NCBI RefSeq assembly: GCF_016862195.1
Contig: NZ_BOMM01000016.1
Coordinates: 345,487 to 409,486 of the forward strand
DNA length: 64,000 nt
Direction of reading: 5' to 3'
DNA from: Paractinoplanes ferrugineus
Lineage (GTDB): Bacteria > Actinomycetota > Actinomycetes > Mycobacteriales > Micromonosporaceae
Part shown: positions 9,352 to 19,104 of the stretch, piece after piece
How the letters are laid out: each line of letters begins with the position of its first letter
Position numbering within the stretch: the first letter of the stretch is position 1
Position numbers and translations under genes: made by a program
The notes under the pieces: generated by a model
Databases searched by the model: none
Told to the model about the DNA's origin: nothing
The model's input: only the letters and a program-made list of their open reading frames with translations

Positions 9352-9980
9352 GCGACGATGGTGGCCTGCACCCGGCTGGCGACGCCCAGTTTCGACAGCA
9401 CCGCGTAGACGTGCGCCTTGACCGTGCCGACCCCGATGCCGAGCTCGGTGCCGATCTCCGCGTTGGACAGCCCGCGGGCCACCCCCAGCAGCACCTCCCG
9501 CTCCCGCGGCGTCAGCGCGGCGAGCCGGTTGCCGGCCTGCGGGGCCGCCGTGACCGCACCCGCCGCGAACGCGTCGATCAGCCCCCTGGTCACCACCGGA
9601 CTGAGCATCGCCTCGCCGGCCGCCACGACCCGGATGGCGGCCACCAGCTCCGCCGGCTCGGCATCCTTGAGCAGGAACCCCGACGCCCCCGCCTGGAGCG
9701 CCCGGAACACGTAGGCGTCCTGATGGAACGTGGTCAGCACCAGCACCTTCGGCGGCTCGGCCCCGGCCGCGATCCGCTCGGTCGCGGCCAGCCCGTCCAT
9801 CCCCGGCATCCGGACGTCCATCAGCACCACGTCCGGCCGCACCTGCGCCGCCAGCCCCACCGCGACCGCCCCGTCCCCGGCCTCCCCCACCACCTCGAAG
9901 TCCGCCTGCGCCGCCACGATCGCCGCCAGCCCGGCCCGAACCATCACCTGGTCGTCCACGATCATCACCCGCACCGCCAC
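9321..9980 (-). CDS. NarL/LuxR-type response regulator
   Basis: 219 residues. The receiver domain has acidic pocket VDD (residues 8-10), phospho-acceptor Asp55 in LLMDVRMPG, conserved Thr in VLTTF and Lys in LLKDAE. The C-terminal LuxR helix-turn-helix reads LTPREREVL, then LSNAEIGTELGIGVGTVKAHV. I chose the GTG at 9980 because GGGGAGG lies seven bases upstream; longer readings run into Pro/Arg-rich shadow sequence. It sits 121 bp downstream of the histidine kinase on the same strand, so the two form a pair. Targets are not visible, but the convergent ABC exporter genes are candidates. Confidence 0.93.
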   Translation of the reverse strand: MAVRVMIVDDQVMVRAGLAAIVAAQADFEVVGEAGDGAVAVGLAAQVRPDVVLMDVRMPGMDGLAATERIAAGAEPPKVLVLTTFHQDAYVFRALQAGASGFLLKDAEPAELVAAIRVVAAGEAMLSPVVTRGLIDAFAAGAVTAAPQAGNRLAALTPREREVLLGVARGLSNAEIGTELGIGVGTVKAHVYAVLSKLGVASRVQATIVAYDLGLVRPR

Positions 9981-10101
9981 CGCAGCACCTCCCCGTCCCG
10001 GCCCCGCCTCGTCCCGGTGCACCGTCCCATCCTTCACCTGCGGCGCGGCCCCTTTCCCCGCGGCCGTGACGCGCCGAGGCCCCCGACGACACCCCACCGC
10101 A

Positions 10102-12312
10102 TCAGCCGTGCCGCTCCGCCGGCTCCTCGAGCGCCGGCGGCGCCGAACCCGGTCCGGACTCAGCACCCGACCCGGCCGCGGAACCCGGCCCGGCCGCGGA
10201 ACCCGGCCCGGCGGGGGCGGCCGACGCACCCCGGTCACCGTGTCCGACCTGCGCAACCGGGGCGGGGGGCGCAACCGGGGCGGGGACGATCGGTGCAACC
10301 GGGGCGGCTCGGGTCAGGCCGTCCAGCAACGCGCGCATCGCGGCCAGGGCATGTCGGGCGGTGGCCACCACCGCCGGCAGGTCGTGGCGGTCGGCGGCGG
10401 CGGGGACTCCGGCGGCGTGCTGCAGGACGGCTTCGCGCAGGCCGGCCGCGACCCGGAAACGTTCGTCGCGGGCCTGGTCGGCGGCTCGGTGCAGGGCCGC
10501 GTGCACCGGCCACTGTTCGCGGGTGCGGCGGCGGTCGCGGCGGCGGCGGGCCAGGAAGCCGGTCAGCCAGCACAGGCCGGCCGGGACGGCGAACAGGAAG
10601 GCCAGTGCCGTGCCCAGGAAGCCGGCGACCACGAGCCGGCCGGAGGTGTCCAGCTGGTCACCGGCGAGGGTGTCCGACGGGTCGAGCGCGGCCAGGACGC
10701 CGAGGGCGAGCGCCGACGACAACGCCGAGGCGGCCGCGGCGAGCCAGGTCAGGGCCGGGCGGCGACCCCAGGCGGCGACCGAGTGGACGGCGGCGAACTC
10801 GGCGGCGGGGGCGAAGACGAACAGCCAGGCCGAGCCGGGCGGCACCACGTGCGTACCGATCAGCAGCGGGCCCAGCCAGGAGGTGGCCACGACGGCGGCG
10901 AGGACCGTCCACGGGTGGTGACGCCGGCACAGCAACGCTCCGGTGTGGACGATCGCGGCCAGGACGACCGGGACGGCCGCGGCGGCGGTGAGCCGGTCCT
11001 CGGCGATCCCGCTCAGCGGCAGCGCCATCAGCAGGGCGACGAGCAGCAGGTCGAGCACGACCGGGCTCCACGGCCGGCGCGGGACCGGCGGGGTCGCGGG
11101 GGCCAGCGGCAGGATCGCGCGGACCCGCCAGCCGCCGTCGTGGCGGGGCCCGGCGGTCAGGGTGCCGCCGGTCACGGTCGCCCGCTCCCGCATCCCGGGC
11201 ACCCCGTGACCACCGCCCAGTCCGGTGACCGCCGCACCGGGCAACGACCCCGGACCGCCGGCCACCGCACCGGCCGACTCGTTACCGGCGCCCGGACCGC
11301 CGGCCGTCGCGCCGGACGACTCGTTGCCGGCATCCGGACCGCCGGCCGTCGCGCCGGGTGGCGGGCCGTCGTTGTCGATGAGCAGTTCGGCGTGGGCTGC
11401 CTCGTACCGCAGGACGAGCCGCACCGGCCGGCCGGGCGCGTACCGCAGGGTGTTGGTCAGGGCCTCCCGGACGATGCCGTGCGCCGCGGCGGCGATCGCG
11501 GGGGGTGGGTCGCCCGGCGGGAGCCGGGTGGTGACCGGCTGGCCGAGCCGGCGGAAGGCGTCGGCGAGTTCGGCCAGGCCGGGGGTGGGGTCGGGGGGAA
11601 GTTCGCCGGCCGGGAGCATCTCGACCAGGCGGTGCAGGGCGGCAAGGGCGTCCCGGCCGGTGCCGGCGGCGAAGGCGAGGGCCGGTTCGCGCAGTTCCGG
11701 GCGGTGCGCGGCGAGCAGCTCGGCGGCCGACGCGTTGACCACGATCGAGGTCAGGTGGTGGGCGGTCACGTCGTGCAGTTCGCGGGCCAGGCGGCGGCGT
11801 TCGGCGGTGGCCGCGGAGCGTTCGGTCTGTTCGGCCTCGGCGAGGCGGCGGGCGGCCTCGGCGCGGGCGCGGACCCATCGGCCGCGACGGCGGCCCAGGG
11901 CCGCGACGAGGGCATAATCGCCGAAGATCACCATGATGACGTACGGGTAATCGCCGTCCACACCCGCATCGAGGGTCGTCACCGCCGCTTCGAGCAGGAT
12001 CGTGCCACCCAGGGCGACCGCGGTGACCCGGCCGGGGCGGCGGGCGGCCACGCCGAACAGGGCGACGACGTCGGCCCCGCCGATCACCAGGAGCGCACCG
12101 CCCGGGGCGGCCACCGAGCCGGCCACGATCCCGGCGGCGACCACGATCAGCACCGTCACCGGCCGGCGGCGGCGCCACAGCAGCGCCCCGCCGGTCACGA
12201 GCGTCGCCGCGGCCGCGACGAGCGCCGGCCACCCGCCGAGGCCCCGGGGCCAGAGCGCGATCTGGGCCGCCACCAGCACCGCCGGCAGCAGCCAGGTAGT
12301 CCACCGCGTCAT
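10102..12312 (-). CDS. histidine kinase with a second membrane domain and degenerate DHp
   Basis: 736 residues from the ATG at 12312, about twice the usual length for a NarX/DesK-like kinase. The first half is complete: five or six membrane helices, HisKA_3 box with RELHDV (His180), N-box REALTNTLRYAPG (about 280-290) and a G-box GGHGVPGMRER. The ATP lid between N and G boxes carries a Gly/Ala/Asn-rich insert (about 319-354) coded by a 42-bp tandem repeat. After the ATPase domain a second set of membrane helices follows (about 410-590). Then comes a helical segment (about 617-670: FRVAAGLREAVLQHA, later ARHALAAMRALLDGL) that resembles a HisKA_3 dimerisation domain lacking its histidine. There is no second ATPase domain; the tail is Ala/Gly/Pro-rich. 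Partner of the regulator at 9321-9980. Confidence 0.9.
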   Translation of the reverse strand: MTRWTTWLLPAVLVAAQIALWPRGLGGWPALVAAAATLVTGGALLWRRRRPVTVLIVVAAGIVAGSVAAPGGALLVIGGADVVALFGVAARRPGRVTAVALGGTILLEAAVTTLDAGVDGDYPYVIMVIFGDYALVAALGRRRGRWVRARAEAARRLAEAEQTERSAATAERRRLARELHDVTAHHLTSIVVNASAAELLAAHRPELREPALAFAAGTGRDALAALHRLVEMLPAGELPPDPTPGLAELADAFRRLGQPVTTRLPPGDPPPAIAAAAHGIVREALTNTLRYAPGRPVRLVLRYEAAHAELLIDNDGPPPGATAGGPDAGNESSGATAGGPGAGNESAGAVAGGPGSLPGAAVTGLGGGHGVPGMRERATVTGGTLTAGPRHDGGWRVRAILPLAPATPPVPRRPWSPVVLDLLLVALLMALPLSGIAEDRLTAAAAVPVVLAAIVHTGALLCRRHHPWTVLAAVVATSWLGPLLIGTHVVPPGSAWLFVFAPAAEFAAVHSVAAWGRRPALTWLAAAASALSSALALGVLAALDPSDTLAGDQLDTSGRLVVAGFLGTALAFLFAVPAGLCWLTGFLARRRRDRRRTREQWPVHAALHRAADQARDERFRVAAGLREAVLQHAAGVPAAADRHDLPAVVATARHALAAMRALLDGLTRAAPVAPIVPAPVAPPAPVAQVGHGDRGASAAPAGPGSAAGPGSAAGSGAESGPGSAPPALEEPAERHG
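11250..11357. repeat. 42-bp tandem repeat, about 2.6 copies
   Basis: Units begin at 11250, 11292 and 11334, each opening with CCGGACCGCCGG; the third is partial. The period is a multiple of three and adds 14-residue blocks of the GATAGGPxAGNES type to the ATP lid of the histidine kinase. Confidence 0.85.
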
Positions 12313-12403
12313 GAGCCACACCCTAGGTCTATGACCAAAGTCCAAGGCGGTTTCAGACCGTGGTCCGATTCGCTCGAGCCGCCCGCCCGGAAGACTTCCC
12401 GGC

Positions 12404-13378
12404 ATGCCGAGCTATCACCGTCTCGCCCCCGCCAGGCTGTCCCGCAGCCTGCTGGGCACGTTGTTCATCGTCGCCGCCGGGGCGGTCCTGGCGATGGGTG
12501 TCTTCCTGGTCGGCACGGCCGCGGCGTGGGCCGCCGGCCGGCCCGCCTCGGTCGACGAGGTGCCGAGCTTCGGCGAGCGGGCCGACCTCGCCCTCGCCTT
12601 CCTGACGATCGCGGTGCTGCTGCCGGTCACGCTCGGGGCGGCACGGTGGATCCAGCGCCGGCCGGCCGGCACGCTGGCCTCGGTGACCGGCCGGCCGCGC
12701 TGGCGATGGCTGCTGACCTGCCTGCCGGTGGCGGCGGGCGCGGCGGTGGTGCTGCTCGCGGGCGGGCTGGGGTTCGCCGCGGCGACCGGGGTCGACCTCG
12801 GCGACTTCGAGCCGGTCGGCTGGGGGTCGTTCCTGGGTTCGGCGGCGGTGCTGGTGCTCGTCGTGCCGCCGCAGGCGGCCGCCGAGGAGTTCCTGACGCG
12901 GGGCTGGCTGCTGCAGGCGGTGGGGGCGTGGTGCCGGCGGCCGTGGCTGCCGATCGCCGTGCAGGCGTCGGTGTTCGCGGCCCTGCACGGGTGGGGCACC
13001 CCGTGGGGGTTCGCCGACCTGGTGGTGTTCGGCGTGGTGGCGGGCTGGCTGACGGTGCGCACCGGCGGTCTGGAGGCGGCCGTCGCGCTGCACCTGGCCA
13101 ACAATCTGATCAGCAGCCTGCTCGCCGCCGCGACCGGGGACCTGGGGACCGACGAGACGGCCGCCGACATGCCGTGGCAGTTCTTCGTGGTCGACGTGGT
13201 GGTGCTCCTGGCGTACGCCTGGGTGGTCGCGCGGCTTGCCCGCAGAGCGGGCATCGCTTTCGAAAGCCGCGTCGATCCCCTTGATCGCGTTAGTTTTCCA
13301 ACACAACCGCACATCGATCCTCAACTTGAGTCATTTCCGCTGCTAGCTGGCCCTAGGAACGACCTGCACAGTCATTGA
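12404..13378 (+). CDS. CPBP-family intramembrane metalloprotease
   Basis: 324 residues with about seven or eight membrane helices. The three signature motifs of the CAAX/Abi (CPBP) protease family are present: EEFLTR (Glu161, Glu162, Arg166), FAALH (Phe191, His195) and HLANN (His230, Asn234). These residues bind the catalytic metal within the membrane. In actinobacteria such proteins are associated with prenyl-protein processing, bacteriocin self-protection or anti-sigma cleavage; the substrate here is unknown. It is divergent from the histidine kinase, with 91 bp between starts. The C-terminal ~50 residues are polar and lie in less GC-rich DNA, so the natural end may be less conserved. Confidence 0.88.
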   Translation: MPSYHRLAPARLSRSLLGTLFIVAAGAVLAMGVFLVGTAAAWAAGRPASVDEVPSFGERADLALAFLTIAVLLPVTLGAARWIQRRPAGTLASVTGRPRWRWLLTCLPVAAGAAVVLLAGGLGFAAATGVDLGDFEPVGWGSFLGSAAVLVLVVPPQAAAEEFLTRGWLLQAVGAWCRRPWLPIAVQASVFAALHGWGTPWGFADLVVFGVVAGWLTVRTGGLEAAVALHLANNLISSLLAAATGDLGTDETAADMPWQFFVVDVVVLLAYAWVVARLARRAGIAFESRVDPLDRVSFPTQPHIDPQLESFPLLAGPRNDLHSH

Positions 13379-13403
13379 CATCAGTGATGATTGTTGCGAC
13401 TGT
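13375..13403 (+). promoter_or_regulatory. candidate promoter of secreted esterase
   Basis: A consensus -35 TTGACA (13375-13380) sits in a locally AT-richer stretch. The sequence 17 bases on, GACTGT, fits a -10 only weakly. Confidence 0.3.
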
Positions 13404-13431
13404 TCGACCATCATGTTTCGTGTTTGATTTT

Positions 13432-13446
13432 GTTGACCAGGTCAAC
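13432..13446. promoter_or_regulatory. perfect palindrome upstream of esterase (operator candidate)
   Basis: GTTGACC-A-GGTCAAC is a perfect 7-bp inverted repeat around one base. It ends 16 bp before the esterase ATG, touching the ribosome-binding region, so a bound repressor would block expression. The regulator is unknown. Confidence 0.5.
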
Positions 13447-13462
13447 CAGGAGCAGGTCTCTG

Positions 13463-15235
13463 ATGTCTCGCAAAACCCCTCGCGCGCTGCTGGCCGTGGC
13501 CCTCGTGGCCGGCTCGGCGTTCGCCGTCACCGCCGGCCGCCCCGCGTTCGCCGCCGGCGGCGGCGACACCTCGTGCGCCACCACCGGTTCCGTCGACTAC
13601 GGATTCGACCTGGCCGGCAGCGGCTGGAAATTCGCCACCGGCGACGACCTCGCCCGGTCCGCCTCCACGTTCGACGACTCCTCGTGGAAGTCGTGGACGG
13701 TGCCGGACAACTGGAACAACGAGGCGGACCTGTCGAAATACGACGGTTATGCCTGGTACCGCAAGACCTTCACGCTGCCCGCCCGGCCGGCCGGTGTCAC
13801 CGACTCGTCGGTCGTGGCGGCGCTGGGCCAGATCGACGACGCCGACCAGACGTTCCTCAACGGCACCGAGATCGGCCGGACCGGCGGCTTCCCGCCCACC
13901 TTCGACTCGACGTGGGAGGTTCCGCGGGAGTATTACCCGGCCGACGGCCTGCTGAAGTGGGGCGGCGCCAACACGATCGCGGTCCGGATGTACGACGGCA
14001 CCGGTGGTGGCGGCTTCTACGCCGGACCGGTCGGCCTCTACACCAAGGCCCACCTGCGCGCGCTCGGCGGCCTCACCGGCAAGGCGGCCACCCGGAGCCA
14101 GCTGGCCTACGCGTGCGCGGTCCTGGGCAAGCAGCACCGGGCGATCGCGGCCGGTGACCTCCGGGCCTACACCTCGACGCTGGCCGCCGGCTTCTTCCAC
14201 CAGGGCGACACGGCCGGCCGCCGGCTCGCCGAGGTCAAGGACTGGCTCACGGCGAAGAAGAAGATCACCCTCACCGACACGCAGGCCGACGTCTTCGTCG
14301 ACGGCCAGGGCCGGATCGTGGTCGACACGATCCGCGGCTGGAGAGCCGCCGACGGCACCGAGCTGCTGCCGGCCACCCGCGAGATGCTCTACCTCGACCC
14401 GCGCAAGGGCGTCGAGCTGGGCGACCACTCCCGGTTCTTCCGGGACAGCTACCTGTCGGCGGCGATGAACCGGCGGGTGCAGTTCGATGTGTACCTGCCG
14501 AAGGGCTACACCCGCACCACGGCGAAGCGCTTCCCGGTCGTCTACATGCTCAACGGCTTCAACGGCTCGAACATCGAGTGGGAGGCCCGCCACCTGGACA
14601 CCGTCCTCGACAAGCTGGTCAGGGACAACGGCCTCGAGGAGAGCGTCGTGGTGTTCCCGGACGGCGGCAGCGGGTGGTACGTCGACACCAGTGCCGGCAA
14701 CTACCGGTCGATGATCCTCAAGGAGGTGCTGCCGATGGTCGACCGGAACTACCGGACGATCGCCGACCGGGACCACCGCGGCATCTCCGGGGTCTCGATG
14801 GGCGGCCAGGGCGCGTTCACCATCGGCCTGACCAACCCGGATCTGTTCAGTTCGATCGCCAGTCACATCGGCGCGCTGAGCCTGTCGCCGCTCGTCGGCA
14901 CGCCCGCCGAGCAGGCCGCGAACGCCTCCCTGCAGCCGATCAAGCTGGTGCAGTCGATGACGGCGGCCGAGCTCGGCCGGCACACGTACTACTTCGACGG
15001 GGGTGACTCCGACGAATACGGGTTCGGGACGGCGGCCAAGAACATGAGCGTGGCGCTGGCGTCGAAGGGCGTGCGGCACGACTACCAGCTCGGCGCGGGC
15101 AACCACGCCGACTCGTACTGGATGCCGAAGCTGGACCGGTCGTTCGGGCTGCACAGCGACCAGTTCCGGGCCCACCCGGTGCGGCAGCCGAAGGAGCCGC
15201 GCCGGCCGGCCGCCTCCGCCTATTCCTGGCCCTGA
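13463..15235 (+). CDS. secreted esterase with N-terminal galactose-binding-like domain
   Basis: 590 residues from the ATG at 13463 (AGGAG about ten bases upstream). A signal peptide covers about 1-33, with cleavage near AFA-A. Residues 45-200 look like a beta-sandwich carbohydrate-binding domain of the kind found in beta-galactosidases ([17 protein letters not shown]). A helical/beta segment of about 100 residues follows, reminiscent of SnoaL-type folds. The C-terminal ~260 residues are a putative esterase domain (PF00756, as in antigen 85 and feruloyl esterases). Its nucleophile is Ser445 in GVSMGG; the acid is probably in FDGGDSDEY and the base in [10 protein letters not shown]. The protein probably acts outside the cell on an esterified polysaccharide, but no substrate is indicated. 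Confidence 0.9.
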   Translation: MSRKTPRALLAVALVAGSAFAVTAGRPAFAAGGGDTSCATTGSVDYGFDLAGSGWKFATGDDLARSASTFDDSSWKSWTVPDNWNNEADLSKYDGYAWYRKTFTLPARPAGVTDSSVVAALGQIDDADQTFLNGTEIGRTGGFPPTFDSTWEVPREYYPADGLLKWGGANTIAVRMYDGTGGGGFYAGPVGLYTKAHLRALGGLTGKAATRSQLAYACAVLGKQHRAIAAGDLRAYTSTLAAGFFHQGDTAGRRLAEVKDWLTAKKKITLTDTQADVFVDGQGRIVVDTIRGWRAADGTELLPATREMLYLDPRKGVELGDHSRFFRDSYLSAAMNRRVQFDVYLPKGYTRTTAKRFPVVYMLNGFNGSNIEWEARHLDTVLDKLVRDNGLEESVVVFPDGGSGWYVDTSAGNYRSMILKEVLPMVDRNYRTIADRDHRGISGVSMGGQGAFTIGLTNPDLFSSIASHIGALSLSPLVGTPAEQAANASLQPIKLVQSMTAAELGRHTYYFDGGDSDEYGFGTAAKNMSVALASKGVRHDYQLGAGNHADSYWMPKLDRSFGLHSDQFRAHPVRQPKEPRRPAASAYSWP

Positions 15236-16731
15236 TCCTCGGAGCTGAACAGCACGGCACAGTCGACGGCGCGCTGCCACTTGCGGTATTCGGCAGCGCG
15301 CCGGGCGGCGTCCGCCCCCGGGAGCCAGCGGCCGGCCCGGTGCCGGTTGTTGCGCAGGTCCTGCTGGTCCGACCAGTAACCGACGGCCAGCCCGGCGGCG
15401 TAGGCCGCGCCCAGCGACACCGTCTCGGCGACCATCGGGCGCACGACCGGCACCTCGAGCACGTCGGCGACGATCTGCATGAGCAGGTTGTCGGCGGTCA
15501 TCCCGCCGTCCACGTCGAGTCCGGTGAGGGCCAGCCCGGAGTCGGCGTTCATGGCGTCGACCACCTCGCGGGTCTGCCAGGCGGTCGCCTCCAGCACCGC
15601 GCGGGCCAGGTGACCCTTGGTGATGTAGGAGGTCAGGCCGACGATCACGCCGCGGGCCTCGCTGCGCCAGTGCGGGGCGAACAGCCCGGAGAACGCCGGC
15701 ACGATGTAGCAGCCGCCGTTGTCGGTGACGGTCGCGGCCAGCGTCTCGATCTCCGACGCGGTGCCGATCAGGCCGAGGCCGTCACGCACCCACTGCACCA
15801 GCGAGCCGGCGATCGCGATGGAACCTTCCAGGGCGTACGCGACCGGTTCGGCGCCGATCCGGTAACCGACGGTGGTCAGCAGTCCGTGGGCCGACCGGAC
15901 CGGCGTGGAGCCGGTGTTCATGAGCAGGAAGCCGCCCGTGCCGTAGGTGCATTTCGCGTCGCCGGGCGCGAAGCACGTCTGCCCGAACAGGGCCGCCTGC
16001 TGGTCGCCGATGGCGGCGGCGATCGGCACGCCGGGCAGCACCTCGACGGCCGTCCCGAAGACCTCCGACGACGAGCGGATCGCCGGCAGCATCGCGGGTG
16101 GGATCGTGCACACCTCGAGCAGCTCGGCGTCCCACCGCAACGTGGCGAGATCCATCAGCATCGTCCGGCTGGCGTTCGTCACGTCGGTCAGGTGCTCTTT
16201 CCCGCCGGTCAGGTTCCAGATCAGCCAGCTGTCCATGGTCCCGAAGAGCACCTCGCCCCGCTCGGCCCGCGCCCGCAGCCCGGGGACGTCGTCGAGCAGC
16301 CACTTGACCTTGAGCGCGGAGAAGTAGGTCGCCGGCGGCAGGCCCGTACGGTCCCGGAACAGGGTGGCGTCCAGGTCGGCGACCTGCGCCGAGGTCCGGG
16401 TGTCCTGCCAGACGATCGCCGGCGCCACCGGCACCCCGGTGGCCCGGTCCCAGACCACCGCCGTCTCCCGCTGGTTCGCGATCCCGATCGCGGCGACCTG
16501 GTCGTCCCCGATCCCGGCCGACTGCAGCGCCCGCCGGATCAGCTTGCGGGTGTCCCGCCAGATCCGGGCGGCGTCGTGCTCCACCCACCCCGGCCGCGGA
16601 TAGCTCTGCGGATGCTCGGCCCGCGCCACCGCCACGACGGTCGCCCGCCGGTCGAACAGGATGCACCGCGTCGACGTCGTCCCCTGGTCGATGGCGAGCA
16701 CGTAGCGCTCGGCGCCGCGCCGCGCGGTCAC
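15220..16731 (-). CDS. glpK: glycerol kinase (first paralogue)
   Basis: 503 residues, matching the usual GlpK length of about 500. It phosphorylates glycerol to sn-glycerol 3-phosphate with ATP. FGGY-family features are clear: DQGTTSTR near the N-terminus, [28 protein letters not shown] and the C-terminal [14 protein letters not shown] chose the GTG at 16731 because it overlaps the IclR stop (GTGA) and gives a normal N-terminus; longer readings are shadow. It is therefore the second gene of an iclR-glpK operon. A second glycerol kinase lies on the other side of the regulator. The 3' end overlaps the convergent esterase gene by 16 bp. Confidence 0.95.
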   Translation of the reverse strand: MTARRGAERYVLAIDQGTTSTRCILFDRRATVVAVARAEHPQSYPRPGWVEHDAARIWRDTRKLIRRALQSAGIGDDQVAAIGIANQRETAVVWDRATGVPVAPAIVWQDTRTSAQVADLDATLFRDRTGLPPATYFSALKVKWLLDDVPGLRARAERGEVLFGTMDSWLIWNLTGGKEHLTDVTNASRTMLMDLATLRWDAELLEVCTIPPAMLPAIRSSSEVFGTAVEVLPGVPIAAAIGDQQAALFGQTCFAPGDAKCTYGTGGFLLMNTGSTPVRSAHGLLTTVGYRIGAEPVAYALEGSIAIAGSLVQWVRDGLGLIGTASEIETLAATVTDNGGCYIVPAFSGLFAPHWRSEARGVIVGLTSYITKGHLARAVLEATAWQTREVVDAMNADSGLALTGLDVDGGMTADNLLMQIVADVLEVPVVRPMVAETVSLGAAYAAGLAVGYWSDQQDLRNNRHRAGRWLPGADAARRAAEYRKWQRAVDCAVLFSSEDQGQE

Positions 16732-17495
16732 GAGCGCGGCCCGGTCAGGTCGCGGGAGATCGACTGCGCCGTCGCGCACACCAGCTCGACGAGCGCCGGC
16801 CGGGGCCGCTGCCGGCTGTCGCAGATCCGCTCGACCGGCCCGTAGATCCCGATCGCGCCGACCACCAGGCCGCCGAAGGTCCGCAGCGGGGCGGCGATGC
16901 CGGCGCGGCCCATCTCCCATTCCTCGACGGCACCACCCCAGCCCTGGGCGCGGATCTCGCCGAGCGAGCCGGCGAGCGCCCGGCGGTTCGTCACGGTCCG
17001 GCGGGTGTACGCGTCGAGCCCGGCCCGAGCCACCGCGTCGGCGGCCGGCGCGTCGTACGCCAGGAGGACCTTGCCCAGCGAGGTCGCGTGGGCCGGGATG
17101 ATCAGGCCGTTGTCCATGGACTGGGTGGTGTCGTCGGGCCGGAAGACGTGGTGGACGACCCGGGCCGACCCGCTCTGGAGGGCGCCGATGCGCACCGACT
17201 CGACGCTGCGGGCGGCCAGGGTGTCGGCCCAGTCGAGGGCCCGGGAGCGCAGCTCGTTGACGTCGAGGCCGGCCTTGCCCAGTTCGGTCAGGCCCCGGCC
17301 GAGGCGGTAGCGGGCGGTCCGCGGGTCCTGCTCGGCGAAGCCGACGTGCTCGAGGGTGCGCAGGATGCTGTGCGCGGTCGACTTGGGCAGCCCGAGCGCG
17401 TCGGCGATCTCCTTGACGCGCAGCCTGTCGGGACCGGCCGCGAGCAGCCGTAACACCGCCGACGAACGCTCGATGGACTGGATCATGCCGGGCAC
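16728..17495 (-). CDS. IclR-family transcriptional regulator of glycerol genes
   Basis: 255 residues from GTG 17495 (an ATG at 17486 is equally possible). The N-terminal winged helix-turn-helix contains [21 protein letters not shown]. The C-terminal half has the IclR effector domain: [33 protein letters not shown] and a closing SISRDL. IclR proteins bind short palindromes and respond to small carbon metabolites. This one sits between two glycerol kinase genes, is coupled to one by GTGA, and faces a perfect palindrome at 17532-17548. Control of both glycerol kinase transcripts, with glycerol or glycerol 3-phosphate as ligand, is a reasonable inference. Confidence 0.92.
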   Translation of the reverse strand: MPGMIQSIERSSAVLRLLAAGPDRLRVKEIADALGLPKSTAHSILRTLEHVGFAEQDPRTARYRLGRGLTELGKAGLDVNELRSRALDWADTLAARSVESVRIGALQSGSARVVHHVFRPDDTTQSMDNGLIIPAHATSLGKVLLAYDAPAADAVARAGLDAYTRRTVTNRRALAGSLGEIRAQGWGGAVEEWEMGRAGIAAPLRTFGGLVVGAIGIYGPVERICDSRQRPRPALVELVCATAQSISRDLTGPRS

Positions 17496-17531
17496 GCCGC
17501 GAGACTACCGCCCGGCCGGGCGCCCGACAAC

Positions 17532-17548
17532 GTGCGACATTGTCGCAC
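17532..17548. promoter_or_regulatory. putative IclR operator
   Basis: GTGCGACA-T-TGTCGCAC is a perfect 8-bp inverted repeat about one base. It lies in the iclR/glpK2 divergent gap, eight bases upstream of the -35 of the second glpK. Its position suits control of both directions. Confidence 0.7.
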
Positions 17549-17556
17549 GCTCGGCG

Positions 17557-17585
17557 TTGACCCCCGGCACACCGCTCCCTAGCGT
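17557..17585 (+). promoter_or_regulatory. promoter of second glpK operon
   Basis: TTGACC (17557-17562), a 17-bp spacer and TAGCGT (17580-17585) form a good actinobacterial sigma-70-type promoter. The start codon is 26 bp beyond the -10, after AAGGAGG at 17601-17607. Confidence 0.7.
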
Positions 17586-17611
17586 CGCCACCGCACCCGG
17601 AAGGAGGCGTC

Positions 17612-19090
17612 GTGGCGGACTTCGTCGGCGCGATCGATCAGGGCACCACCAGCACCCGCTTCATGATCTTCGATCGGGCCGGTCACGAGATCGGCCGGCA
17701 CCAGCTCGAGCACCGGCAGATCCTGCCCGGCGCCGGGCTGGTCGAGCACGACGCGGACGAGATCTGGGAGAACACCCTCAAGACGATCGGGGTGGCCCTC
17801 GCCGACACCGGGCTCGGCCCCGCCGACCTGGCCGCGATCGGCATCACCAACCAGCGGGAGAGCGCGCTGATCTGGGACCGCCGCACCGGCCGGCCGTGCC
17901 ATCACGTGATCGTCTGGCAGGACACCCGCACCGCCGCCGCGATCCCGGCGCTGGACGCGGAGCTGCTGCGGGACCGGACCGGCCTCCCGCCGGCCACCTA
18001 CTTCTCCGCCACCAAGATCCGGTGGATGCTCGACAACGTCCCCGGCCTGCGCGACCGGGCGGAACGCGGGGAGGTGCTGTTCGGCACCCTGGACAGCTGG
18101 CTGATCTGGAACCTGACCGGTGGCCGGCACCTCACCGACGTCACCAACGCCAGCCGCACCCAGTTGATGAACCTGCACACCCTCGACTGGGACGACGAGC
18201 TGCTGGAAGTGTTCGGCATCCCGCGGGCGATGCTGCCCGCGATCCGTCCGTCGGCCGAGATCTACGGCACGGCCGAGGCGGTCCTGCCCGGCGTGCCGAT
18301 CGCCGCCGCCATCGGCGACCAGCAGGCGGCCCTGTTCGGGCAGACCTGCTTCGCCCCCGGCGAGGCCAAGTGCACCTACGGCACCGGCAACTTCGTCCTG
18401 CTGAACACCGGCACGGCCCCGGTCCGCTCGACGCATGGCCTGCTCACCACGGTGGCCTACCAGTTCGGCGACGGCGCACCGGTCTACGCCCTCGAGGGCT
18501 CGGTCGCGGCCACCGGCTCGGCCGTGCAGTGGCTGCGCGACCAGCTCGGGGTGATCGAGTCGGCCGGGGCGAGCGAGGACCTGGCCCGTACGGTCGACGA
18601 CAGCGAGGGCGTCTGCTTCGTGCCGGCGTTCTCCGGACTGTTCGCGCCGTACTGGCGGCCGGACGCGCGGGCGGCCATCGTCGGCCTGGCCCGCTACCAC
18701 ACCGCCGCCCACATCACCCGGGCCGCGCTGGAGGCGATCTGCTACCAGACCCGCGACGTCATGGCGGCGATGGCCCGCGACTCCGGCAGTTCCCTCGACT
18801 GCCTCAAGGTGGACGGCGGGGTCACCGCGAACGCGCTCTGCATGCAACTGCAGGCCGACATCCTCGGCGTCCCGGTCAGTCGGCCGGCGGTCGCCGAGAC
18901 CACCGCGCTCGGTGCCGCCTACGCGGCCGGGCTCGCCGTCGGCTTCTGGCGGTCGCCGGACGAACTGCGGGCCAACTGGCGGGAGGACCGGCGCTGGGAG
19001 CCGTCCTGGGACCAGGCCCGACGCGACGACGGCACCGCCCGCTGGCGAGCGGCGATCGACCGCACCCTCGACTGGGTCAGCGTCGGCTGA
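17612..19090 (+). CDS. glpK: glycerol kinase (second paralogue)
   Basis: 492 residues from GTG 17612, behind a strong AAGGAGG. It has the same FGGY landmarks as the first paralogue: [36 protein letters not shown], and [21 protein letters not shown]. Sequence differences (for example [18 protein letters not shown] and [13 protein letters not shown]) show it is a diverged paralogue, not a recent copy. It opens a glpK-glpD-deoR operon: glpD begins 14 bp after its stop. It probably provides the main glycerol-induced kinase, with the copy behind iclR serving another condition or substrate. No glycerol facilitator gene is present in the window. Confidence 0.95.
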   Translation: MADFVGAIDQGTTSTRFMIFDRAGHEIGRHQLEHRQILPGAGLVEHDADEIWENTLKTIGVALADTGLGPADLAAIGITNQRESALIWDRRTGRPCHHVIVWQDTRTAAAIPALDAELLRDRTGLPPATYFSATKIRWMLDNVPGLRDRAERGEVLFGTLDSWLIWNLTGGRHLTDVTNASRTQLMNLHTLDWDDELLEVFGIPRAMLPAIRPSAEIYGTAEAVLPGVPIAAAIGDQQAALFGQTCFAPGEAKCTYGTGNFVLLNTGTAPVRSTHGLLTTVAYQFGDGAPVYALEGSVAATGSAVQWLRDQLGVIESAGASEDLARTVDDSEGVCFVPAFSGLFAPYWRPDARAAIVGLARYHTAAHITRAALEAICYQTRDVMAAMARDSGSSLDCLKVDGGVTANALCMQLQADILGVPVSRPAVAETTALGAAYAAGLAVGFWRSPDELRANWREDRRWEPSWDQARRDDGTARWRAAIDRTLDWVSVG

Positions 19091-19104
19091 CGGAAGGACT
19101 TCTG

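Noticed and set aside
9730..13284. A very long open frame (over 1100 codons) on the plus strand across the histidine kinase
   Set aside because: It is antisense to a well-recognised kinase gene and codes Arg/Gly/Pro-rich sequence with no domain. Long antisense frames are expected at this GC content.
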